A stretch of 64,000 bases of DNA from Verrucomicrobiaceae bacterium (GTDB lineage Bacteria; Verrucomicrobiota; Verrucomicrobiia; Verrucomicrobiales; Verrucomicrobiaceae): contig CANGYJ010000006.1 in the NCBI GenBank assembly GCA_947458455.1, forward strand, positions 62,001 through 126,000. Reading direction: 5' to 3'. Numbering within the stretch: position 1 is the stretch's first letter; every line of letters begins with the position of its first letter. The notes under the pieces were generated by a model that saw only the letters and a program-made list of their open reading frames with translations, had not been told where the DNA came from and searched no databases. A program made the translations under genes and the position numbers. Positions 44,158 to 50,318 of the stretch are shown one piece after another.

Positions 44158-45598
44158 ATGCTTCCCAGATCACTCTCGTCGCTGATCCCTGCCCTCGGAT
44201 TTGCTTCATGCCTATTCTTGGCAGATGAGCTCTCAGCCCAGACGGTGTTTGCACCTGTGGAGGTTCAGATCACCTCGACGGCCGGGCTGGTGAATGTCAC
44301 GTCAGCGACAGGGACGAAAATCACCGATCTTCAAGTGCCCACAGCCAGCGGAGAAAAGCCGACCACGGCGACGCATCGGCCGGGAGCCGTCACATTGAGA
44401 CGGGTCCTGACAGCCAAGCCACCGTTTCGATCCCAGGCGCGGGGTCGATGCTGCTCGGAGCCGAAACCCAGGTGCGCCTGCCGAAGACGGGCGACAAAGC
44501 CCAATCGCTCGAGCTGCTCAAAGGCAAACTCTTCCTCAACATCAGCGCCGAGGAGGTGAAAAAGCGGGGCGACGCCAGCTTCCGACTGAAAACGCCCGCC
44601 GCGCTGCTCGCAGTCAAAGGGACGAAGTTCTTCGCCTCCGTAGAAAATGCTTCGGAGACCTGCGGTGTGCATGAGGGCATCATTGGCAGCTATCCCATTG
44701 CCTCAGGGCTGCTAAATGAGGTGCAGGCGGGATACGCATTGAGCGTGTTCAAAGGCAAGCCACCTGCTATCCGCCGACTCACTGAGAAGGAGCGCCGTGA
44801 GGAGATTAACTATCAACTCGCCGTCGCTGAGGGCCGCTTCACGAACAGCCTAGGCATGAAGTTTGCACCCGTTCCAGGCACAAACGCGTTGTTTTGCATT
44901 CACGAAACGCGCAACAGCGACTTTCAGCCATTTGTATTGGCGATGGAATCGACTGATGAAAAAGTTCAGTGGAAGGGTGGTAAACCAGACAATCATCCTG
45001 TTTATGGCATTGAAATTGCAACGGCAGTAGGCTTTTGCCGTTGGTTGGAGGAAAAAGAGAAGGGCGTAATTAGTTACCGTCTTCCAACGGATGAAGAATG
45101 GAGCTACGCAGTAGGTATCGGCAGAAGGGAGTCTGCACTGTTGCCACTCGCAAAAAAAGATTTGCATCTGCTTCTGGATGGAAAAATCATGGCGTTTCCT
45201 TGGATGGGTTCCTGGCCCCCTAGTTATAGAGTTGGCAACTATTATGACGAAAGCGCGTCCATTGACCCGTTCACAGGTCGCCGGGTAACGCAACCCTACC
45301 TGAATGGATACACGGACAATTACCCTGGCCTCGCCCCAGTGATGAGTTTCAGACCAAATCGTTTTGGATTATTTGATTTGGGCGGGAATGTTTTGGAGTG
45401 GGTTTACATTCAACAGGAAGTAGAAGATGGAGGCGTCTCTCCGCCATGGGCAAAGAAATCTCCCCTGAAACAACTGCTCGCGGAGGTGACTGGTCTTCTG
45501 GAACATTGGATGCCATTTTGTCATCCAAGCGCTTTCGGGTGGAGACATCTGGATTCCGCGTGGTCATAGATGGAATCATGGATCGCAGGATTAAATGA
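44158..45598 (+). pseudogene. Frameshifted FecR-like plus formylglycine-generating-enzyme (SUMF1) protein
   Basis: Three successive reading frames make up one protein. Frame A (from ATG 44158) gives a signal peptide ending SAQ and the start of a FecR domain. Near 44390-44410 it must shift by -1 into the frame reading ETGPDSQATVSIPG and continuing through FecR (LLKGKLFLNISAEEV, FRLKTPAALLAVKGTKF) into a SUMF1 domain (SYRLPTDEEWSYAVG, FGLFDLGGNVLEWV). Near 45455-45470 a second -1 shift restores the C-terminal RGGDWSS, LSSKRFR and SGFRVV. Both shifts fit single-base losses. Parts of it are visibly AT-richer than pheT (about 45% GC at 44881-45060 by hand count). Sequencing error cannot be excluded. 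Confidence 0.75.
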
Positions 45599-45652
45599 CA
45601 AAGTTAGGCTTGTCTGCACGGCAGTTGTTCAGCGCACAAAGATTCCAGCAAT

Positions 45653-46000
45653 ATGGCTCATCATTTAAGCCTCAAAAAGCGTCTATTATTTGGTGGCCTG
45701 ATCAGTCTCAGTCTGGCTTTCTTGGTTTTGTGCGGAGCTTTTGACTCGCTGGAAGACCTCTCCGTTGACGCACGTCTGCGAACACGGAAGCCACAGGCGG
45801 TTTCGGATGAAGTTCGGCTGGTGGGCATTGGCGACCGGGATGTGGGAACGGTGTTGGGGCGGTGGCCTTTTCCAAGGGCGGTGCATGGGAATGTGCTGCG
45901 CATCTTGAAGGCCTTGGTAGCTCGCCATGTGACTTTTGATTTGCTGTTCAAGGAGCCATCAGCGGATGCATTTTCTATCATGCCAATAAGTGTGGCTTGA
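45653..46000 (+). pseudogene. Truncated CHASE2 gene, 5' fragment 1
   Basis: A 115-codon open frame with an N-terminal membrane helix and the beginning of a CHASE2 sensor: DLSVDARLRTRKPQAVSDEV, LVGIGDRDVG, GRWPFPRAVHGNVLRILKAL and HVTFDLLFKEPSADA. It follows the intact cyclase at 47756 up to EPSxDA, then runs into ten unrelated residues and TGA (breakpoint about 45972). More than 500 codons, including the cyclase domain, are missing. A TA pair starts 31 bp later. It sits where the CHASE2 partner of the upstream FecR gene would be expected. Confidence 0.85.
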
Positions 46001-46031
46001 CCCCATTTTGCTCCATGGGTAGCCTGCGGTT

Positions 46032-46241
46032 ATGATCGCCACTCGCACACCTCTCCGTCAGCGTGCTCTCAAACTGTCAGCATCAAGGCGGATGAGCCTT
46101 GCCGTCTTGCTGTTGGAGAGTCTGGAGGAGACGACCCCCGATGCTTCGGTGCTCAAGGAGCTGAAAAAGAGATCGGCTGAACTGCGCAGCGGACGGGTGA
46201 AGGGACTGACCACCGAGAAAGCGTATGGATTCTCGCTTTGA
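46032..46241 (+). CDS. Addiction-module antitoxin (TIGR02574-like)
   Basis: A 69-residue protein resembling the short antitoxins called putative addiction module component. A helical N-terminal half (RQRALKLSASRRMSLAVLLLESLEE) is followed by a basic/acidic tail (LKELKKRSAELRSGRVKGLT) whose Arg-x-Gly near the end is typical of this family. It overlaps the toxin gene by 17 bp. The pair sits between two CHASE2 5' fragments. Autoregulation is expected but no operator is recognised. Confidence 0.75.
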   Translation: MIATRTPLRQRALKLSASRRMSLAVLLLESLEETTPDASVLKELKKRSAELRSGRVKGLTTEKAYGFSL

Positions 46242-46554
46242 GCTGATCCATCATCCGCAGGCGGCGGAGGATTTTCGACAGTCCGAGGGATACTTTGCAG
46301 AGATCGACAAGGATTTAGCCGAACTTTTCCGGGCTGATTTTCAGGTCGTGTTGCGAGGGATTGCCGCAGGGAGATTCAAGGGGCAGCTTTTAGCTGTCGG
46401 ACAGGCCATCCGTTGGGTGAAGCTGGCTCACTTTTCCCACAAGGTATTTTTCGAGCCGGATGGGACGGCTCGCCTCCTCGTGCTCGGTGTGATCAGCGGA
46501 CGCCGACATCCCACACGCATCCGGCTCTTGTTGGGGCGTCGCCGTCGGGCGTAA
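46225..46554 (+). CDS. RelE/ParE-superfamily toxin
   Basis: A 109-residue basic protein. It begins with the ParE-like strand MDSRFELIHHPQAAEDF, a YFAEIDKDLAELFRADF helix pair, GQAIRWVKLAHFSHKVFF and a closing LLVLGVISGRRHPTRIRLLLG strand with conserved Arg and His residues, as in RelE/ParE toxins paired with TIGR02574 antitoxins. The target (ribosome-bound mRNA or gyrase) cannot be told. The next CHASE2 fragment starts 12 bp downstream. Confidence 0.8.
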   Translation: MDSRFELIHHPQAAEDFRQSEGYFAEIDKDLAELFRADFQVVLRGIAAGRFKGQLLAVGQAIRWVKLAHFSHKVFFEPDGTARLLVLGVISGRRHPTRIRLLLGRRRRA

Positions 46555-46566
46555 CTTGCACCCCTC

Positions 46567-47058
46567 ATGAACCATCTCCTCCGCCTCCAAGCCCGTTTCC
46601 TGCTCGGCTGCCTCGTGGGCCTGCTGGTGGCTGCTTTGGCGTGCGTGAGCCTGTTTGACCAGGTGGAGGACCTCACTGTGGACGCGCGTCTGCGGACGCG
46701 AAAGCCGCAGATCGTTTCCGATGAGGTGCGTCTCGTGGGAATCGGCGACCGGGATGTGGGATCGCCTCTGGGGCGGTGGCCGTTTCCGCGGGCGGTGCAT
46801 GGGGATGTGCTGCGCATCTTGAAGGCGTTGGGGGCTCGGCATGTGACCTTTGATGTGTTGTTCACGGAAGCTTTGGAGGTGCCGGAGCAGGATGTGGTGC
46901 TCCAGCAGGCGGTGGAGGAGCACGGGCAGGTGACGCTGGCCTACTACTTCGAGCTGGCTGAGCACGGGATGGGCGTGAAGGGCCTGATTTCTTCGCCCAT
47001 CCTGTCATCTGCAATATGGGTACGCTCAGATGGTGAATTGAGGCTTGCCGCAGGGTAA
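46567..47058 (+). pseudogene. Truncated CHASE2 gene, 5' fragment 2
   Basis: A 163-codon frame whose first about 130 residues closely match the intact cyclase at 47756: LLRLQARFLLGCLVGLLVAA, DLTVDARLRTRKPQ, LVGIGDRDVG, GRWPFPRAVHGDVLRILKAL, FDVLFTEALEVPEQDVVL and VTLAYYFELA. After about 46960 it reads into unrelated sequence and ends with GELRLAAG and TAA. It is longer than fragment 1, so the breakpoints differ. A small-protein/HNH pair follows from 47079. Confidence 0.85.
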
Positions 47059-47078
47059 ACTTGGCAAATAATGGTCAC

Positions 47079-47336
47079 ATGTCCCAAACCACCTTCAACC
47101 TGCTCGAACACTCGCTGCTGCCGATGGCAGAGTGCCTGACGCCGCAAGCGGCGGAGCGCATCGTGCAACTGAAAGCCAGTGAGGAGGCGCAAAACCGCAT
47201 CGACGAGCTGGCGGAGAAGTGCAATGAGGGGCTGCTCTCGGCGGATGAGCGGGCGGAGTATGAGATGTTTGTGTGGATCGGGCAGTACATCAGCGGCATG
47301 CAGGCCAAGGCACGTCGTGTGCTAGCTGCGGCATGA
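47079..47336 (+). CDS. Small helical protein paired with the HNH endonuclease
   Basis: An 85-residue protein from ATG 47079 (MSQTTFNLLEHSLLP); a TTG at 47061 would add six residues. It is almost wholly helical, with ECLTPQAAERIVQLKA, RIDELAEKCNEGLLSADERAEYEMFV and a final QYISGMQAKARRVLAA. Proteins with this RIDELAxKxNEGxLxxxERAEYE pattern occur immediately upstream of HNH proteins like the next gene in many bacteria. The function is unknown; regulator or inhibitor of the nuclease is an inference from the pairing. The stop is 9 bp before the HNH start. Confidence 0.7.
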   Translation: MSQTTFNLLEHSLLPMAECLTPQAAERIVQLKASEEAQNRIDELAEKCNEGLLSADERAEYEMFVWIGQYISGMQAKARRVLAAA

Positions 47337-47345
47337 TCTTTCTGT

Positions 47346-47738
47346 ATGAATGCTGAAATCCGCCGCCTCATTCGTCAGCGAGCGGGGGACTGCTGTGAAT
47401 ACTGCGGCATGCGGCAGTCTGACGAGGCTTGGTCCCGCTTTCATGTGGAGCACATCGTGGCCCGCCAGCACAAGGGCGGCGATTCCATGGACAATCTCTG
47501 CCTTTGCTGCCAGCACTGCAATCTGCACAAAGGCCCCAACCTGTCCGGCATCGACCTAGTGACGGGTGTGCTGACGAGACTCTTCCATCCGCGACAGGAC
47601 GTTTGGGATGAGCATTTCAGCGCTGTCGGGCTTGAGATCATCGGCTGCACGCCGATGGGGCGTGCCACAGTCGAAGTCCTGGCCATGAACTCGTCGAAGC
47701 GCATGGATTTCCGCCGAAGCCTGCGTGGCGATGGCTGA
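47346..47738 (+). CDS. HNH endonuclease family protein
   Basis: A 130-residue HNH protein. Zinc knuckle 1 is CEYCGMRQS (about 18-26), the His-Val-Glu-His-Ile catalytic strand is FHVEHIVARQHKGGD (about 33-47), and knuckle 2 is CCQHCNLHKGPNLSGID (about 56-72). A C-terminal LFHPRQDVWDEHF segment is typical of the stand-alone HNH proteins that travel with a small helical partner. It lies between CHASE2 fragment 2 and the intact CHASE2 cyclase. Whether it helps the cassette move is not known. Confidence 0.85.
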   Translation: MNAEIRRLIRQRAGDCCEYCGMRQSDEAWSRFHVEHIVARQHKGGDSMDNLCLCCQHCNLHKGPNLSGIDLVTGVLTRLFHPRQDVWDEHFSAVGLEIIGCTPMGRATVEVLAMNSSKRMDFRRSLRGDG

Positions 47739-47755
47739 CTTTCATTTCTTTTTTC

Positions 47756-49663
47756 ATGAACCGTCTCCTCCGCCTCCAAGCTCGTGTCCTGCTCGGCTGC
47801 CTCGTGGGCCTGCTAGTGGCCGCTTTGGCGTGCGTGGGCCTGTTTGACCGGGTGGAAGACCTCACGGTGGACGCACGCTTGCGGACGCGGAAGGCGCAGG
47901 CGGTGTCCGATGAGGTGCGGCTAGTAGGCATCGGGGACCGGGATGTGGCCGCGTTTGGGCGTTGGCCGATGCAGCGGGGTATCCATGGCAACATGCTGGA
48001 GGTTCTGCGCACAGCGGGGGTTAAGCACACGACCTTTGATGTGGTGTTCGCCGAGCCCTCGGTTGATGCCAAGCAGGATGAGGAACTGAAGGCGGCCATC
48101 GAGAAGCAGAAGGATGTGACGCTGGCGTATCACTTTGAGCAGGCCCAGCTAGGCGGGCCGACGAATGAGGCGGAGCAGGCGCATTTCATCGTGAAAGACG
48201 AGGCGGGGCAGTATGGGCTGGATGTGAATGCCCTGTCGTTTGTGCGGGGTAGCCTACCGGTGCCCTCGTTTGCGAAGCTGCCGGTCAGTTACGGTGCGGT
48301 GAATGTGGTGCCGGATGAGGATGGCGTGATCCGGCGGGTGCCGCTGTACTTTGCGCACCTGGGTAAGCTCTATCCAAGCCTGGCCATGCAGACGATCATC
48401 GCGGCCCTCGGCGTGGAGCAGGGAGCGGTCAGCGTGGTGCCTGGAAAAGAAATAACGCTGGTCAGTACGCCGCATGGCACCCTGCGCATCCCGATCGATG
48501 AGCATGGGCAGTACCGCATCAATTTCCTGGGCGGACTGGAGGTGTTCACCCCTGCCTTCGATTATTCGAGCCTCTATTTGGCCGTGGAGTCCGATGATGC
48601 GGCCTATCGCGAGCAGGTAACGGCAGCCTTGAACAACCGCATCGCTCTAGTCGGAATCGCCAGCACAGGGAACACCGACATGGCAACCACCTCCATCGGT
48701 CGCATCCCCGGTGTGGCGGTGCAGGCCACGGTAGTCAGCAACATTCTCTCCGGCAATCACCTTCGTTTCCTGCCCATCTGGCAGCAGATGCTGCTCATCA
48801 TCGGAGCCGGGGCCCTGCTCGGGCTGGGTATGTGGCCCTCGCGGGTGTGGCTGGGCATCGGCCTTTTTATCTTAGTGAGCGCCGCATGGTGCTGGGTGGC
48901 GTTTCAAGCCGCGAACACAAACCTCATGTTGCCGCTCGTGCCGGTGCTGGCGGCGTTCAGTGGTGCCACCCTCGTTTTGCTGGGCCTGGAGGCAGCCCTC
49001 ATGAAAAAAGACCGCTCGCGGGTGGTGAGCGTGCTCGGTCGCTACATCGCCCGGACGGTGCTGCAACGGCTCGTGGACACCGACAAGGCCGCCCCGGCCT
49101 ACACGGAGCGCCGCGAGCTGACGATCTTCTTCTCGGACATCCGCGGTTTCACCGCATGGACCGAGCGCGCCGAACCCGATGAGGTCGCAGCCCGATTGAA
49201 CGAATACTTTGCCGCCATGACGCCCCTTGTTGAAAAGCACGGTGGCACGCTGGACAAATTCATCGGCGACTGCGTCATGGTTTTCTTCGGCGCACCCGCA
49301 GCGGATGAAAAACACGCCCTTCATGCCGTGCAGATGGCCCTCGACATGCAGCAGGAGATGTCCCGCCTGAACGAAAGCTGGCGCAAACGCGGCTACGACC
49401 CGCTGCACATCGGCATCGGCATCCACACCGGCTTTGTCACCGTCGGCAACTTCGGCTCATCCGACTTTCTCGACTACACTGTGATCGGCCGCGCTGTAAA
49501 CCTCGCCGCCCGCATTGAATCCCAAGCCGAAGGCGGCAAAGTCCTCATCTCCACCCGCACCCATTCGCTCGTCCGCGACGAGGTGAAAACTCAGCCGCAC
49601 CCTGACCTCGTGCTGAAAGGCATCCCCGATCCGCAGGTGGTGTGGGAGGCGGTGCATAGATGA
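47756..49663 (+). CDS. CHASE2 domain adenylate cyclase (class III)
   Basis: A 635-residue protein and the only intact member of three CHASE2 paralogues here. It has an N-terminal membrane helix (about 8-28), a periplasmic CHASE2 sensor (about 35-330), three hydrophobic segments (about 340-415) and a cytoplasmic class III cyclase domain (about 450-630). Catalytic elements: IFFSDIRGFTAW (metal Asp), GTLDKFIGDCVMVFFGAP (Lys and second Asp) and DYTVIGRAVNLAARIE, whose Lys/Asp pair suggests ATP rather than GTP. It would make cAMP in response to an envelope signal. Its TGA is 3 bp before the pheT-end copy. Confidence 0.92.
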   Translation: MNRLLRLQARVLLGCLVGLLVAALACVGLFDRVEDLTVDARLRTRKAQAVSDEVRLVGIGDRDVAAFGRWPMQRGIHGNMLEVLRTAGVKHTTFDVVFAEPSVDAKQDEELKAAIEKQKDVTLAYHFEQAQLGGPTNEAEQAHFIVKDEAGQYGLDVNALSFVRGSLPVPSFAKLPVSYGAVNVVPDEDGVIRRVPLYFAHLGKLYPSLAMQTIIAALGVEQGAVSVVPGKEITLVSTPHGTLRIPIDEHGQYRINFLGGLEVFTPAFDYSSLYLAVESDDAAYREQVTAALNNRIALVGIASTGNTDMATTSIGRIPGVAVQATVVSNILSGNHLRFLPIWQQMLLIIGAGALLGLGMWPSRVWLGIGLFILVSAAWCWVAFQAANTNLMLPLVPVLAAFSGATLVLLGLEAALMKKDRSRVVSVLGRYIARTVLQRLVDTDKAAPAYTERRELTIFFSDIRGFTAWTERAEPDEVAARLNEYFAAMTPLVEKHGGTLDKFIGDCVMVFFGAPAADEKHALHAVQMALDMQQEMSRLNESWRKRGYDPLHIGIGIHTGFVTVGNFGSSDFLDYTVIGRAVNLAARIESQAEGGKVLISTRTHSLVRDEVKTQPHPDLVLKGIPDPQVVWEAVHR

Positions 49664-49666
49664 TCC

Positions 49667-49867
49667 CCCCTCTTCATCGCCAGCGAAGTCTTCGACGTCT
49701 TCACCGACCCCACCGTCCAAAAGATCCCCAGCGACCGCAAATCCATCGCCTGGACCCTCACCTACCGCAGCCCCGAAAAGACCCTCGAAACCGCCGAAGT
49801 CGATGCCGCCCACCAGCGCATCCTCGCCTCGCTGGAGAAGGCGCTTCCAGCCACGGTGCGAAGATAA
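49667..49867 (+). pseudogene. pheT 3'-end direct repeat, copy 2 (displaced gene end)
   Basis: Encodes the last 66 residues and stop of a PheT protein but has no start and no upstream pheT body; the CHASE2 cyclase ends 3 bp before it. It matches 43910-44110 without gaps at about 95%. The two amino-acid changes are Gly to Val and Ala to Ser; the other eight differences are silent. The excess of silent changes means both copies were once under selection in complete pheT genes, not simply a fresh duplicate decaying. Confidence 0.85.
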
Positions 49868-49924
49868 GGGCACAGCCTCCCACCACATCGGATTCATTTG
49901 AGCGATGAAGTGATGAATCTTGAT

Positions 49925-50211
49925 AACTAGACCGGTTCTCAGAATGTTTGTCATTTACCCTACGGGCCTGAAAGTCCCTTGGCAATGCAGCCTAGGCTCG
50001 TAGAGCCAGGGTTCGTGTTGGGAAGGACCGTAGCACTCTGAAAGAGTGTGGGAGAACTTTCGCAGCTTCTCTTGCGCTCTTTCAGAGCGCCCGGTTTTGT
50101 TCGTGGCAAACCCAAGGTTTGCGCAGCTTCGCCACTCCAACCCCGGGCTGGATTCCTGGAGGCTTTCAGCCTCCTTCGAACCAGACATTCTGTTTGAGAA
50201 CCGGTCTAGTT
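49925..50211. mobile_element. MITE-like hairpin-rich element with 17-bp terminal inverted repeats
   Basis: AACTAGACCGGTTCTCA at 49925-49941 is perfectly inverted at 50195-50211, enclosing a 287-bp unit. Inside are several perfect hairpins: 49995-50007, 50034-50048 (CACTCT/AGAGTG), 50074-50090 (GCGCTCT/AGAGCGC), 50108-50120 and 50158-50174 (GGAGGCT/AGCCTCC). No coding frame of interest and no clear target duplication is seen. The rest of the 49868-50318 gap shows nothing else. It may be a non-autonomous element or a structured RNA. Confidence 0.6.
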
Positions 50212-50318
50212 CCTGTGCTGGTTCGGAAACATCACACGACTCCCCGTTTCCTCGTCTTTCCGTCTCGCTGCGCAGCCGCTCTCCCCGTCAGCCCCTGAAG
50301 CTGGGGTATGAGCGTTGA

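Noticed and set aside
44380-44420. Programmed -1 frameshift in the FecR-SUMF1 gene
   Set aside because: No slippery heptamer of the X-XXY-YYZ type or downstream pseudoknot was recognised, and a second shift of the same kind occurs later, so decay or sequencing error is more likely.
46567-47058. Functional short CHASE2-only sensor protein
   Set aside because: The conserved sensor sequence breaks off abruptly and is followed by about 30 unrelated residues; the intact paralogue next to it shows what has been lost.
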